DNA from: Paracoccaceae bacterium
GTDB lineage: Bacteria > Pseudomonadota > Alphaproteobacteria > Rhodobacterales > Rhodobacteraceae
Direction: 5' to 3'
DNA: 64,000 nucleotides
Assembly (NCBI GenBank): GCA_029244725.1
Contig: JAQWQJ010000089.1
Span: 124,001 to 188,000, forward strand
Shown here one piece after another: positions 1 to 9,431 of the stretch. Each line of letters opens with the position of its first letter. Within the stretch, counting starts at the first letter, position 1. The translations under genes were made by a program, and so were the position numbers. A model generated the notes under the pieces. The model saw only the letters and a program-made list of their open reading frames with translations, was not told the origin of the DNA and made no database searches.

Positions 1-113
1 AAACACCATGTCTAGGTTCAACACGAGATATCACAAATTCGTATCAATATTTATTCCGCCTTTCACCACGTGTACCACACAATTAAAGTAGTTCGAAAGA
101 AGCAGGAAACTGA

Positions 114-1061
114 ATGAAAGATCATTTTACGCCAACTTTCGGTAAGTTTGAAAACCCCATCCTTACGGCAGATGGGCAAACTCGGGCGACTGTTGAGTTG
201 TCAAAACCTGAGACGCTTTGGTTCAACACGGGTACTCTATGCAATATTGAGTGCGCTAACTGTTATATTGAAAGTTCCCCAACAAACGATGCTTTGATCT
301 ATTTGACGGCGAGCGAGGTCAGATCCTATCTCAAGCAGCTATCTGAGCGGAGTTGGCCTGTAACGGAAATCGCCTTTACGGGGGGCGAACCATTCATGAA
401 TCCAGACATTCTTGTGATGCTTGAAGATTGTCTAAAACGCGGTTTCAAAGTTCTTGTGCTGACCAACGCAATGCGCCCAATGCAGCGAGATCGAATCAAA
501 AAACAGCTGGTAAAGCTAAACGAAACTCACCCAAACCAACTAACACTCAGAGTTTCTTTGGATCACCACGAAGCAACTATTCACGACAAAGAGCGCGGTA
601 AAGGTAGTTTTGAAGTCACCCGTGAAGGGCTGCTCTGGTTACGCGACAATCAGATATCTACAGCAGTTGCAGGACGTGTTTCATTCTTTGAAACCGAGAG
701 TGAAGCAAGAAAGGGTTTCGCAAAACTGTTTGAAACCAATAACTTATCAGTAGACGCTTATGATGCCGCGCAAACAGTCTTGTTCCCAGAAATGGATATC
801 AACGTTGATGTTCCAGAAATCACCACCGCGTGTTGGGGCATCTTGGATAAATCCCCTCAGGATGTGATGTGTTCTTCCTCTCGAATGGTCGTGAAGCGCA
901 AAGGAGCAGCTCGTCCAGTCGTGCTGGCCTGCACGCTAATTGCCTTCGAGAAGGAATTTGAAATGGGCGAGACACTGGAAGACGCCGAAAGACCTGTTTC
1001 GCTCAATCACCCACATTGCGCCAAGTTTTGTGTCCTCGGTGGCGCATCCTGCACCGGTTGA
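114..1061 (+). CDS. Radical SAM protein of unknown substrate
   Basis: A 315-residue radical S-adenosylmethionine protein. The iron-sulfur cysteines are visible as CNIECANC (C43, C47, C50), a CxxxCxxC motif, and the SAM-binding GGEP follows at residues 90-93. The C-terminus is rich in cysteine, ending with a cluster around HPHCAKFC, which suggests an auxiliary cluster of the SPASM/twitch kind, although its spacing is not one I can assign. The ATG has a GGA-type ribosome site 7-10 bases upstream. An SDR dehydrogenase follows 86 bases later on the same strand. No precursor peptide is visible nearby, so its substrate is unknown. Confidence 0.85.
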   Translation: MKDHFTPTFGKFENPILTADGQTRATVELSKPETLWFNTGTLCNIECANCYIESSPTNDALIYLTASEVRSYLKQLSERSWPVTEIAFTGGEPFMNPDILVMLEDCLKRGFKVLVLTNAMRPMQRDRIKKQLVKLNETHPNQLTLRVSLDHHEATIHDKERGKGSFEVTREGLLWLRDNQISTAVAGRVSFFETESEARKGFAKLFETNNLSVDAYDAAQTVLFPEMDINVDVPEITTACWGILDKSPQDVMCSSSRMVVKRKGAARPVVLACTLIAFEKEFEMGETLEDAERPVSLNHPHCAKFCVLGGASCTG

Positions 1062-1147
1062 TACACGTTTTGCCGTAACGGAAATTTTGACAGCCATGCT
1101 TTTTGTTTACTAGTTGAACGCATGTTCAATTAACCAAAGGCGGGCAA

Positions 1148-1900
1148 ATGCGCATCGAAACCACAAAGGCTGTCGTATCAGGGGCTGCAAGCGGCTTAGG
1201 ACTGGCCACAGCTACCATGCTTCGCCACAACGGCGCACAAGTAACCATTCTGGACCGCGACCCGAATGGTAGTGTCGTAGCAGCCTCCATCGGTGCCCAT
1301 TTTGTTCAAACAGACGTGACCGACGAATCCTCGACAGCTGCTGCGATCGGCGCCGCGGTCGGAAAAATGGGCGGCTTAACTGTTGCAGTCAATTGTGCCG
1401 GTATAGCAACAGGGGCAAAGACCGTTGGGCGCGAAGGGCCACATTCTTTGCAAGAATTTCAGCGGACAATCGACATCAACTTAATCGGAACATTCAACGT
1501 CTCGCGGTTGGCCGCTGCAGAGATGGCCAAGAATGACCCAGATGAAGGCGGCGAGCGTGGCGTGATCATCAACACGGCTTCTATTGCTGCTTTTGACGGG
1601 CAAAAGGGCCAAGCGGCCTATGCTGCGTCAAAGGCTGGCATTGCTGGAATGACGCTGCCAATGGCACGTGACCTGGCCAATTTGAATGTCCGCGTTATGG
1701 CGATCGCGCCAGGTATTTTCATGACACCTATGTTAGAGAGTTTGGGTGAAGAAATTCAATCAGGATTGGCAGCTTCCGTCACTTGCCCAAAACGGCTTGG
1801 TGATCCGGCTGAATATGCCGATCTGGCGAAGTTCATCATTCAATGTGGATATCTAAACGGTGAAACAATCCGCATAGATGGCGCGCTGAGAATGCAATAA
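1148..1900 (+). CDS. Short-chain dehydrogenase/reductase, 3-hydroxyacyl-CoA dehydrogenase type
   Basis: A classical SDR of 250 residues. The Rossmann nucleotide motif GAASGLG is at residues 12-18, NCAG at 82-85, and the catalytic residues are S145, Y158 and K162 (YAASK). The overall pattern, including the [28 protein letters not shown] region, is that of the HSD17B10/HADH type II group, which oxidises short-chain 3-hydroxyacyl-CoA with NAD. This suggests a role in beta-oxidation or branched amino-acid degradation. The ATG follows an AAAGGCGGG ribosome site. The gene ends 3 bases from the convergent uup. Confidence 0.88.
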   Translation: MRIETTKAVVSGAASGLGLATATMLRHNGAQVTILDRDPNGSVVAASIGAHFVQTDVTDESSTAAAIGAAVGKMGGLTVAVNCAGIATGAKTVGREGPHSLQEFQRTIDINLIGTFNVSRLAAAEMAKNDPDEGGERGVIINTASIAAFDGQKGQAAYAASKAGIAGMTLPMARDLANLNVRVMAIAPGIFMTPMLESLGEEIQSGLAASVTCPKRLGDPAEYADLAKFIIQCGYLNGETIRIDGALRMQ

Positions 1901-1903
1901 GGC

Positions 1904-3721
1904 CTAGCCTTCTGCCTTTTCTTCTAGCTCCAACCACTCCAATTCGGCGGCGGACAACTTGTCTTGGCGATGCGTCAACGCTTCGGTCGCCTTTTGAAAT
2001 TTCATTGGTTCTTTGGTGTAAAGGTCAGGGTTTGACATCAACCCTTCAAGCTTTGCGATTTCTGCCTCAAGACGCTCAATCTCAGACGGCAAGGCTTCTA
2101 GCCGATGCTGCTCGGTGAATGAAAGACCCTTCTTCGCCGAGGATTTTGATTTCTCTTGCTTGGGTTGGGTCTTCTTTGCGGCTGCTTTAATTTCAGCTTG
2201 CTCTGCACCCAACTCTGCCTTTTGCGCCTGATAGTCAGACCAGCCCCCTGCATAAACCGTGGCATTTCCATTGCCTTCCATAGCAATGGTTGTGGTCGCG
2301 ACACGGTCTAAAAAGTCTCGGTCATGGCTAACCAAAAGAACGGTTCCGCTGTAGTCATCCAGCAATTCCTGCAGTAGATCTAGCGTTTCAACATCCAGAT
2401 CATTGGTCGGCTCGTCCAGCACAAGCAAATTGCTTTCTTTGGCCATAAGTTTTGCCAATAGCAAACGAGCCTTTTCGCCGCCTGAAAGCGAGCGCACCGG
2501 CGCGCGCGCCTGCCCTTCTTCGAACAGATATTCTTTCAAGTATCCCACGACATGCTTTGGCTGCCCACGCACCAACACCTGATCAGCCTTGCCCGAAACA
2601 CGCATTTCAGGGTCACCGGCTAGGTTTTCCCAAAGGCTCATATTAGGATCTAGCTGGGATCTGTTTTGGTCAAAAACTGCAGGAACTAAGTTAGTGCCGT
2701 GCTTAACGTCGCCAGAATCAGGCTGCTCATTTTGCATAAGCATGTTCAACAAGGTTGTTTTTCCAACACCGTTTGGACCCACAAAGGCAATACGATCGCC
2801 GCGCTGAACCTTTAGAGAAAAATTGCTGACTATTGGCTTGTCGCCATAGGATTTTGACACCCCTTCAGCCTCAATTACCTTGCGACCACTTTTAGGGCCC
2901 GCCTCCAGCCCCATATCTGCCGTACCAGCGCGCTTAATCATTGAGGACCGTTCAGCCCTCAAATCCTGCAAGGCCCGCACGCGACCCTGGTTGCGCTTGC
3001 GACGGGCGGAAATACCCTCAACAGCCCAACGCGCCTCGGCTTTGATCTTGCGATCCATTTTGTGACGCTGCATGTCTTCTTCATCCCAAAGCTTGTCTCG
3101 CCAAGCTTCAAAATGCTCAAACCCCTGTTCGTTGCGAAGAACTTTACCTCTGTCAATCCAAAGGGTTGAACGCGTAAGTTCACGTAAAAACGCCCTGTCG
3201 TGTGAAATGATGACAAAGGCACGTCGCGTCTGCTTAAGCTCGTTCTCAAGCCAAGATATCGCCTCAATATCAAGATGGTTCGTTGGTTCGTCCAACAACA
3301 TCAACTCAGGCGCTTCGGCCATCAGTTTTGCCAACGCAGCTCGTCGCCGCTCTCCGCCCGAGGCCGTTTCAACCGCGCCCGACGGGTCAAACTTCAATCC
3401 TTGGGCAACCATTTCGACTTTGTATGCTTCGCCTTCGTTCAATTCGCTGGCTGCGTAATCACCTAGTGTCGCAAACCCCTCCATCGAAGGGTCCTGCTCC
3501 ATGTAACCAACGCCAACTCCGGGCGGGATAACGCGCGTACCGCTGTCCGCTTCAACCAAACCAGCCATGACCTTCATCAAGGTCGATTTGCCCGATCCGT
3601 TTCGCCCAACCAAGGCGACGCGATCGCCTGCGGGAACAACAAGATCAAGTCCTGCAAAAACAGGATCCCCGCCAAATGTAAGCGAGATGTCGGAAAGCTG
3701 AAGGATGGGTGCACGTGCCAT
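1904..3721 (-). CDS. uup: ABC-F ATPase, Uup type
   Basis: A 605-residue cytoplasmic ABC-F protein with two nucleotide-binding domains and no membrane segments. Walker A motifs are GRNGSGKST (39-47) and GPNGVGKTT (about 316), with ABC signatures SGGERRRAALA and LSGGEKARLLLAKLM and Walker B LLLDEPTN and LVLDEPTN. A lysine-rich linker and a C-terminal coiled coil follow (last 80 residues). This tail is the DNA/ribosome-binding extension that marks Uup among ABC-F members. Uup is associated with precise transposon excision and with ribosome or replication-fork homeostasis. A second ABC-F gene of different subtype lies at 59.6 kb. Confidence 0.9.
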   Translation of the reverse strand: MARAPILQLSDISLTFGGDPVFAGLDLVVPAGDRVALVGRNGSGKSTLMKVMAGLVEADSGTRVIPPGVGVGYMEQDPSMEGFATLGDYAASELNEGEAYKVEMVAQGLKFDPSGAVETASGGERRRAALAKLMAEAPELMLLDEPTNHLDIEAISWLENELKQTRRAFVIISHDRAFLRELTRSTLWIDRGKVLRNEQGFEHFEAWRDKLWDEEDMQRHKMDRKIKAEARWAVEGISARRKRNQGRVRALQDLRAERSSMIKRAGTADMGLEAGPKSGRKVIEAEGVSKSYGDKPIVSNFSLKVQRGDRIAFVGPNGVGKTTLLNMLMQNEQPDSGDVKHGTNLVPAVFDQNRSQLDPNMSLWENLAGDPEMRVSGKADQVLVRGQPKHVVGYLKEYLFEEGQARAPVRSLSGGEKARLLLAKLMAKESNLLVLDEPTNDLDVETLDLLQELLDDYSGTVLLVSHDRDFLDRVATTTIAMEGNGNATVYAGGWSDYQAQKAELGAEQAEIKAAAKKTQPKQEKSKSSAKKGLSFTEQHRLEALPSEIERLEAEIAKLEGLMSNPDLYTKEPMKFQKATEALTHRQDKLSAAELEWLELEEKAEG

Positions 3722-3752
3722 GCGGTGCAGCTACAAGCGCCCAGAATAAAGA

Positions 3753-4505
3753 TCAAGCAAGAGCTGCGGATAGCGTCCGTAAAAGCCTTTTGCGCGACGG
3801 TGGGATTGTTTTGATTTCAACACCGGTGAACAGATGAAGCGTGTTCATTTGGCCGTCAACAACCACGTGATCACTGACCCACCCCCCCATCAAAAGGTAA
3901 GTCCGCAACAGCGGTGGCATCAATCGCATAGCTTTTTTTGGGTCGCCCTTGGGCTTAGCACGCGCGACATAGTCGAACACTTTGGGCGACTTCACTTTAG
4001 GAAGCCATCGTTTCGGCGCAACGTGCGTATCGCGAAGAATCGCAAATGCGTCCGAGTATGCATGTGTGTCGGTTCCCTTGAATGACGAGCACCCAAACAA
4101 CAACTCAACACCATTGCGATCAACAAAGTCAGTAATCGCGGCCCAAGCTGCACGCAAAAGATCAGGGTCATTAGTTTGCGGATGCACGCAAAACCGACCT
4201 ATCTCAACCATCGGACCCGTAAAATCCTTGAGAGTCGACAGATCATAGAATTGCGCTGAATAAGAAGCAGGAATGTCAGCACCAGAACTGAAAGACATCA
4301 TACGAAAGCTACAAAGCAATTGCCCATTTCTGCGATCTTCCACCAAAACGTGCTGGCAAATGTGATCAAACCGATCTTGATCCACGTCACTGTCTGGCGA
4401 CTGTTCATCGTGAAATGCTAGATACCGCAACCGTTGGGTCGCTAAAAGATCGGCCCCAGTCTCGGCCAATCTTACACGATACTTTCCCTTTGCAAGCGTC
4501 CGCAC
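3753..4505 (-). CDS. olsB: Ornithine-acyl-ACP N-acyltransferase (OlsB-like GNAT)
   Basis: A 250-residue GNAT-fold acyltransferase resembling OlsB, which adds a 3-hydroxyacyl chain to ornithine in the first step of ornithine-lipid synthesis. Visible family features are the LRYLAFHDEQ segment near the N-terminus, the FRMMSF block, the MVEIGRFCVHP strand and the FGCSSFKGTD block. The start is GTG with an AAGGCGG ribosome site just upstream. The partner acyltransferase OlsA is not adjacent here; the next gene is uup. An autoinducer-synthase relative would be the main alternative, but the HDEQ and FGCSSF blocks favour OlsB. Confidence 0.75.
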   Translation of the reverse strand: MRTLAKGKYRVRLAETGADLLATQRLRYLAFHDEQSPDSDVDQDRFDHICQHVLVEDRRNGQLLCSFRMMSFSSGADIPASYSAQFYDLSTLKDFTGPMVEIGRFCVHPQTNDPDLLRAAWAAITDFVDRNGVELLFGCSSFKGTDTHAYSDAFAILRDTHVAPKRWLPKVKSPKVFDYVARAKPKGDPKKAMRLMPPLLRTYLLMGGWVSDHVVVDGQMNTLHLFTGVEIKTIPPSRKRLLRTLSAALA

Positions 4506-4534
4506 GACACCGCCTTTGTTTTCAAACTAGTCTT

Positions 4535-4993
4535 CTAGCTACCAAGAATTTGGCTGGCGTCTACGTTCCCGACGTTGCCGAGCAGCTGTTTAAAGAACCC
4601 GAAATCACCCGAAATCGTTTCCGTCACACGTTGTGACAGCACGACAACCTGACCATCTTGTAGGCCAAGCACCTGCACGTTTTTCACCCGATCCGCCGAA
4701 TCAAACGACACAACTACGATCTGGCGATCCACAAGTTGCGGCTTAAACGGTCCAAAATGGCGCGCGCGTTGGCCGACATAGTATAGTTCTTTGTCAACAT
4801 CACCCGACCCAATCGACGGTGATCCAATTGCAGAAAGGACCTGAGCACGAGTGGATTGCCCAATTTTTATGACTTCAAGCTCTTGTTCTAATGGGTAATA
4901 GCCGCTTTTGCGGATATCAGACGAGCAGCCCGTAACGACCAACGCCCCGAGAATAAGCGAGACACTTATTGCCAGTCTCGTGTTCCGATGCAT
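4535..4993 (-). CDS. bamE: Outer membrane assembly lipoprotein BamE (SmpA/OmlA)
   Basis: A 152-residue lipoprotein. The signal peptide ends with the lipobox VVTGC and the mature protein begins CSS. The SmpA/OmlA core follows: a segment reading IKIGQSTRAQVLSAIGSPS, then the ELYYVGQRARHFGPFKP region, typical of alphaproteobacterial BamE. It is expected in the outer-membrane beta-barrel assembly complex. An AAGGGGG ribosome site precedes the ATG. It is divergent from the DUF177 gene, and olsB follows 29 bases downstream on the same strand. Confidence 0.85.
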   Translation of the reverse strand: MHRNTRLAISVSLILGALVVTGCSSDIRKSGYYPLEQELEVIKIGQSTRAQVLSAIGSPSIGSGDVDKELYYVGQRARHFGPFKPQLVDRQIVVVSFDSADRVKNVQVLGLQDGQVVVLSQRVTETISGDFGFFKQLLGNVGNVDASQILGS

Positions 4994-5078
4994 GATCGCC
5001 CCCTTGTATCGACTTAGAATGCCTTCTAATTCCGATATAGAAGGTATGTCCGCTGATCAAGAAAACAAGTTGCGCCCC

Positions 5079-5630
5079 ATGAATACAAACAAGATTTCGC
5101 CACATGCCTACCGTGTGGCCGATTTACCCACCAAAAAACAAACTCGGTTCTCATTCCGACCTGATGGGAATGAACGCGCATCCATTGCCAAAACGATGGG
5201 CCTAAAAAGCCTAAAGAAGCTCAGCTTCGAGGGTGAAATCTCGCCGCGGGGTCGTAAAGACTGGCGTCTGACCGCAAAGCTTGGGGCTAGCATCACGCAA
5301 AACTGCGTCGTGACGCTCGACCCTGTGAACACCCGCATTGATGCCCACATAACGCGCGATTTTCAGAAAGAACTGGCGGAACCCGTCGGCGACGAATTCG
5401 AAATGCCTGAGGATGAAACGATTGAAGAGCTGGGCGAATACATCGATCCATATTCAATCATGCAGGAAGTGTTGGCTATCGAAATGCCCGACTACCCTCG
5501 TGCAACTAACGCGTCCGTAGAAGATTCGGTTTTCACAGAACCGGGCAAAGATGCGATGACCGATGATGACGCAAAGCCGTTTGCAGCGCTCGCTGGGCTA
5601 ATGAAAACAAGCGAAAATCCCGAAAAATAG
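5079..5630 (+). CDS. DUF177 (YceD-like) protein, 23S rRNA accumulation/ribosome-linked
   Basis: A DUF177/YceD-family protein of 183 residues from this start. Its position just before rpmF and plsX matches the widely conserved yceD-rpmF-plsX order. Family features are the KLGASITQNCVVTLDPV block, where a cysteine follows the central strand, and the acidic ELGEYIDPYSIMQEVLAIEMPDYPR block. Upstream ATGs at 5046, 5019 and 4908 are in frame, but the 4908 start runs deep into divergent bamE. I chose 5079 because the RVADLP motif then sits at the usual distance from the N-terminus; 5046 is a real alternative, since neither has a well-spaced ribosome site. Confidence 0.8.
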   Translation: MNTNKISPHAYRVADLPTKKQTRFSFRPDGNERASIAKTMGLKSLKKLSFEGEISPRGRKDWRLTAKLGASITQNCVVTLDPVNTRIDAHITRDFQKELAEPVGDEFEMPEDETIEELGEYIDPYSIMQEVLAIEMPDYPRATNASVEDSVFTEPGKDAMTDDDAKPFAALAGLMKTSENPEK

Positions 5631-5778
5631 GGATTATTGCCCTTGCACCTGCGGCATTTGTGAGTATTTTCGCGACCTCGTCCAAAAAAGGGTTGGACAG
5701 CGCGCCAAGAGACGCCTATCAGCCCACGGATACACGGAAACAGGGCCGCTCGCCCATTGAATAGATTGAGGTTGAGAC

Positions 5779-5985
5779 ATGGCCGTCCAGCAGAACAAAG
5801 TATCTAAATCGCGCCGCAACAACCGTCGTGCACACGACGCGCTGGTTGCCGGCAACCCAAACGAATGCACCAACTGTGGTGAGCTAAAGCGCCCTCACCA
5901 TGTGTGCCCTTCATGTGGTCACTATGCTGATCGTGAAGTTGTAGCACTTGCAGACGAAATCGATCTGGACGAGGATGCGGCGTAA
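5779..5985 (+). CDS. rpmF: 50S ribosomal protein L32
   Basis: A 68-residue L32p. It begins with the highly conserved basic [20 protein letters not shown] region and carries a zinc-ribbon with CTNC and CPSC pairs. The acidic C-terminal end is common in alphaproteobacteria. The start ATG follows a GAGGTTGAGAC leader. It lies between DUF177 and plsX, the standard arrangement linking ribosome and phospholipid synthesis genes. Confidence 0.96.
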   Translation: MAVQQNKVSKSRRNNRRAHDALVAGNPNECTNCGELKRPHHVCPSCGHYADREVVALADEIDLDEDAA

Positions 5986-6007
5986 GCCAATCCGAAAGCC
6001 ACATCGT

Positions 6008-7084
6008 ATGACCAGCACTATCGAAAACTCGGAATCTGCTGGTAAGCGCATCATCGTTTCTATCGACACCATGGGTGGCGATCGTGGACCGGCGGCAGTA
6101 GTCGCCGGTTGTTCTCGTTTTGCGAAGAAGAATCCTGACGTTGCATTTATTTTGCATGGTCCAAAAGACGTTCTGTCCAAACTGGTAGGGCGCCGAAAAA
6201 GCCTTCTTGAGCGTGTAACTATTCAGAACGCCGACGGCGCTGTCAGCATGACCGACAAGCCTGGCCAAGTTATGCGTAACGGCAAGGGCACGTCGATGTG
6301 GAACGCGATCGACGCGGTTAAAAGCGGTGACGCCGATGTCTGCGTATCATGCGGCAACACGGGCGCCCTTATGGCGCTTAGTATGCTTCGCTTGCGCAAG
6401 CTACCGGGCATTAACCGCCCTGCGATTGCGGTTCTTTGGCCGTCTCGCAATGCCTCTGGCGCCAATGTGATGTTGGATGTCGGCGCCGACGTACGGGCCG
6501 ACGAAAATGATCTGCTGCAATACGCACTGATGGGCGCGTCTTATATGCGCAATGGTTATGATATTAAGCGCCCTCGTATTGGATTGCTGAACGTCGGCAC
6601 CGAAGACAACAAGGGCCGTCCCGAGCTTAAAGCTGCTCACGATCTAATGAGCATCAACGCCGATGTTTCAAATTTCGAATACGTTGGCTTTGTTGAAGGC
6701 AACGACATTCCTTCAGACAAGGTGGACGTGATTGTCACCGATGGTTTTACCGGTAACGTTGCTTTGAAAAGCGCTGAAGGCACGGCCAAGCTGATCCGAG
6801 AGCTCTTGAAAGAGGCATTCAACCATTCGCTACTTTCGCGCCTTGCTGCGCTATTGGCCTATACGTCTCTTCGCCGCCTAAGCGGTCGCATTGATCCCCG
6901 CCAACTTAACGGTGGTGTATTCCTTGGCCTGAATGGTACTGTTGTAAAGTCACACGGATCAGCGGACGCGACAAGCGTTGCCTCGGCTGTTCAATTGGCA
7001 TTCCAATTAGGACAGTCTGGTTTCGACGAAAAGCTTGCTGCACGGGTTGCATCTGCTGCCGCACTTAACCAAATTGACGAATAA
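6008..7084 (+). CDS. plsX: Phosphate acyltransferase PlsX
   Basis: PlsX, 358 residues from this start, converts acyl-ACP and phosphate to acyl-phosphate for glycerophospholipid synthesis. Family motifs visible are SIDTMGGDRGP near the N-terminus, SCGNTGALMAL, the LNVGTED block, and VDVIVTDGFTGNVALKSAEG. An open frame extends upstream to 5948 and overlaps rpmF, but the conserved family start lies shortly before IVSIDTMGGD, so the ATG at 6008 is preferred. fabH follows after 20 bases, so the two are probably co-transcribed. Confidence 0.93.
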   Translation: MTSTIENSESAGKRIIVSIDTMGGDRGPAAVVAGCSRFAKKNPDVAFILHGPKDVLSKLVGRRKSLLERVTIQNADGAVSMTDKPGQVMRNGKGTSMWNAIDAVKSGDADVCVSCGNTGALMALSMLRLRKLPGINRPAIAVLWPSRNASGANVMLDVGADVRADENDLLQYALMGASYMRNGYDIKRPRIGLLNVGTEDNKGRPELKAAHDLMSINADVSNFEYVGFVEGNDIPSDKVDVIVTDGFTGNVALKSAEGTAKLIRELLKEAFNHSLLSRLAALLAYTSLRRLSGRIDPRQLNGGVFLGLNGTVVKSHGSADATSVASAVQLAFQLGQSGFDEKLAARVASAAALNQIDE

Positions 7085-7104
7085 ACCGAATATAGGAATT
7101 TTAC

Positions 7105-8076
7105 ATGACTCTTAGGGCAATTGTGAAAGGTGTTGGACACTATTTGCCAGAACGTGTTGTGCCGAATTCGGAATTCGAGTCATTCCTTGATACATCTGAC
7201 GAGTGGATAAAATCTCGATCCGGAATTGAACGCCGTCACTTCGCTGCCGACGATGAAATGACATCGGATCTTGCTGAAAAGGCTGCAAAATCTGCGCTTT
7301 TAGACGCTGGAATGGACGCGTCAGAACTAGATGCAATCATTGTCGCGACTTCGACAGCTGATTTAACATTTCCTTCGGCCGCGACGATGGTCCAAGCAAA
7401 ACTAGGCATGGAAAAAGGTTTTGCATTTGACGTTCAAGCTGTTTGCGCAGGTTTTGTATTCGCTTTAGCCAATGCAAACGCATTAATCCTTTCTGGTCAG
7501 GCTAAGACCGTCATGGTTATCGGCGCAGAAACCTTTAGCCGACTGATGGACTGGGAAGATCGCGGTACATGCGTTCTTTTTGGCGACGGTGCAGGCGCGT
7601 TGATTATGTCCGCGCAAGAAGGCGAAGGCACCAATGCAGATCGTGGGATTTTGGCGACTGATCTAAATTCGGACGGCAGATACAAAGACATTCTTTATGT
7701 CGATGGTGGTGTGTCGACCAAATCAACGGGTTTTCTGCGCATGGAAGGGAAAGAAGTGTTCCGCCATGCTGTTGAAAAGCTGGCCGGAACCGCACACACA
7801 GCATTAGAAAAAGTTGGTCTTTGTGGTGAGGACGTGGACTGGATCGTGCCTCATCAAGCAAACATACGTATCATCAAAGGCACTGCCAAAAAGATGAACG
7901 TACCCATGGATCGCGTTATCGTGACGGTACAAGATCACGGAAATACATCTGCCGCTTCGATTCCTCTGGCACTTTCGGTTGGCAAAATGAACGGTCAAAT
8001 CAAGCAAGATGACCTAATTGTCACCGAGGCAATTGGCGGTGGACTTGCCTGGGGCAGTGTATTGTTGCGCTGGTAG
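7105..8076 (+). CDS. fabH: 3-oxoacyl-ACP synthase III
   Basis: FabH (323 residues) starts fatty-acid elongation by condensing acetyl-CoA with malonyl-ACP. The catalytic triad is visible: C114 in QAVCAGF, H250 in VPHQAN and N280 in DHGNTSAAS. Length and the terminal GGGLAWGSVLLRW block are normal for the family. It lies directly downstream of plsX in the usual alphaproteobacterial order plsX-fabH-ihfA. Confidence 0.96.
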   Translation: MTLRAIVKGVGHYLPERVVPNSEFESFLDTSDEWIKSRSGIERRHFAADDEMTSDLAEKAAKSALLDAGMDASELDAIIVATSTADLTFPSAATMVQAKLGMEKGFAFDVQAVCAGFVFALANANALILSGQAKTVMVIGAETFSRLMDWEDRGTCVLFGDGAGALIMSAQEGEGTNADRGILATDLNSDGRYKDILYVDGGVSTKSTGFLRMEGKEVFRHAVEKLAGTAHTALEKVGLCGEDVDWIVPHQANIRIIKGTAKKMNVPMDRVIVTVQDHGNTSAASIPLALSVGKMNGQIKQDDLIVTEAIGGGLAWGSVLLRW

Positions 8077-8149
8077 AGAAATAATTCAGTCAAATTGCCT
8101 AGAATCGACCCAGAACCGTGATCAAACAACAATCGCCAAGCCGTTGTTA

Positions 8150-8179
8150 TTGACTCGTAATTTCCCTTCCCCCTATTCT
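8150..8179 (+). promoter_or_regulatory. Probable sigma-70 promoter of ihfA
   Basis: A TTGACT -35 box (8150-8155) and TATTCT -10 box (8174-8179) are separated by 18 bases in the fabH-ihfA gap. An AAAGGGG ribosome site and the ihfA ATG at 8204 follow at a sensible distance. This is an assignment by eye. Confidence 0.5.
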
Positions 8180-8203
8180 ACGGAACAGTAAAAGGGGATT
8201 TGG

Positions 8204-8506
8204 ATGAGCGAACACACTTTGACACGAATGGACCTAAGCGATGCTATCGTCCGAAGTGTCGGCCTTTCCAGAAACGAATCTGCGGACATGGTAGAAAGCG
8301 TTTTGGACTATATGTCTGATGCCCTCGTTGACGGCGATCAGGTTAAAATTTCGTCCTTCGGCACATTCAGCATCCGCGATAAAGCCGCACGTGTCGGACG
8401 TAATCCTAAAACCGGCGAAGAGGTTCCAATTTCTCCGCGCCGCGTTCTGACCTTCCGCCCTTCGCACCTTCTTAAAGACCGCGTTGCATCCGGTAACAAA
8501 TCTTAA
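8204..8506 (+). CDS. ihfA: Integration host factor subunit alpha
   Basis: A 100-residue member of the HU/IHF DNA-bending family. The alpha-subunit signature is the [10 protein letters not shown] start, the [29 protein letters not shown] beta-arm region with its intercalating proline, and the RRVLTFRPS end. IHF alpha pairs with IHF beta to bend DNA at promoters, origins and recombination sites. The MerR gene begins 16 bases downstream, a pairing seen in many proteobacteria. Confidence 0.95.
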   Translation: MSEHTLTRMDLSDAIVRSVGLSRNESADMVESVLDYMSDALVDGDQVKISSFGTFSIRDKAARVGRNPKTGEEVPISPRRVLTFRPSHLLKDRVASGNKS

Positions 8507-8522
8507 CCACTAGGGTTTCCTC

Positions 8523-9236
8523 ATGAGCAAGTCGCCAGACGCGTTCCGCACAATCAGTGAAGTTGCGGACTGGCTTGATACGCCTGCACATGTGCTGCGG
8601 TTTTGGGAAAGCAAATTTAGCCAAGTAAAGCCGGTTAAGCGTGCAGGTGGCCGTCGCTATTATAGACCCAATGACATGATGCTCCTTGGAGGCATCAAAC
8701 GGCTTTTGCATCAAGACGGGCTAACCGTCAAAGACGTCCAAAAGCTTCTTAGGGACAACGGCCCCAAGCATGTGGCAGCACTTTCAACTTTCGATCTGGA
8801 CAGCACCGAAGCTTCGGGATCTGCAGCCCAAATAATCGAAGTTGAAGCTGAATCCATACCTGCTGATGCGCCAATGTTTACATCTGTTGCGCCCCGAAAA
8901 GAATCCACAATTCCGGAAGCGCAATCCGACGATCCGCTAGATCAGATGAGCTTTCCGGGATTTGAGTTTAGCTCTGATCGCACAAAAACGTTTCAAACGC
9001 CGAACGCTGAAACTGTTGAGGCCGAGGCTGAGGCTGAACCAACGCCAAGCAAGATCGATATAAGTCATATCGCCCATGTTGATCTCAGCTCAATGCAAGT
9101 TCCGGAGACCGGTGCACTAGCGCGATTGGCAAAACTGCAACCTGGAGATTTGGACAAACACTTGGAAGAATTGGCACAGGTACGAAAACTACTTTCAGAC
9201 ATTGCGTCCAATCAGGCAACCTCTTCTAATTCCTGA
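8523..9236 (+). CDS. MerR-family transcriptional regulator
   Basis: A 237-residue protein whose N-terminal 75 residues form a MerR-type winged helix: [22 protein letters not shown] followed by the GGRRYYRP wing and the [16 protein letters not shown] helix. The rest is acidic and apparently disordered, with a short GLU/ALA-rich stretch, and has no ligand-binding cysteines, so it is not a metal-sensing MerR. Genes of this type regularly follow ihfA in alphaproteobacteria; the regulon is unknown to me. Confidence 0.85.
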   Translation: MSKSPDAFRTISEVADWLDTPAHVLRFWESKFSQVKPVKRAGGRRYYRPNDMMLLGGIKRLLHQDGLTVKDVQKLLRDNGPKHVAALSTFDLDSTEASGSAAQIIEVEAESIPADAPMFTSVAPRKESTIPEAQSDDPLDQMSFPGFEFSSDRTKTFQTPNAETVEAEAEAEPTPSKIDISHIAHVDLSSMQVPETGALARLAKLQPGDLDKHLEELAQVRKLLSDIASNQATSSNS

Positions 9237-9296
9237 GTGTTTTATGGGATTTTCTGCTTGCTCACGCTATGAAACACGATATGAAACAGCATTCGT

Positions 9297-9373
9297 CGGG
9301 CTATGGCGCAGTCTGGTAGCGCGTCCGTCTGGGGGACGGAAGGTCGCAGGTTCAAGTCCTGCTAGCCCGACCA
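9297..9373 (+). tRNA. tRNA-Pro(GGG)
   Basis: A complete 77-base cloverleaf. The acceptor arm CGGGCTA pairs with TAGCCCG, followed by A and an encoded CCA. The D arm is GGCGC/GCGC. The anticodon stem TCCGT/ACGGA closes the loop CTGGGGG, giving anticodon GGG. The T arm is GCAGG-TTCAAGT-CCTGC. This tRNA decodes CCC and CCU. A rho-independent terminator follows 10 bases downstream. Confidence 0.97.
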
Positions 9374-9382
9374 ATATTAAAT

Positions 9383-9413
9383 CCGCCCGTCCGATCTTTG
9401 GGCGGGTGTTTTT
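9383..9413 (+). terminator. Rho-independent terminator of tRNA-Pro
   Basis: A CCGCCC/GGGCGG six-pair stem (9383-9388 with 9400-9405) with an 11-base loop is followed by GTGTTTTTG. It lies between the tRNA and dcd. Confidence 0.75.
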
Positions 9414-9431
9414 GTATTCGCGAGGATCGAC

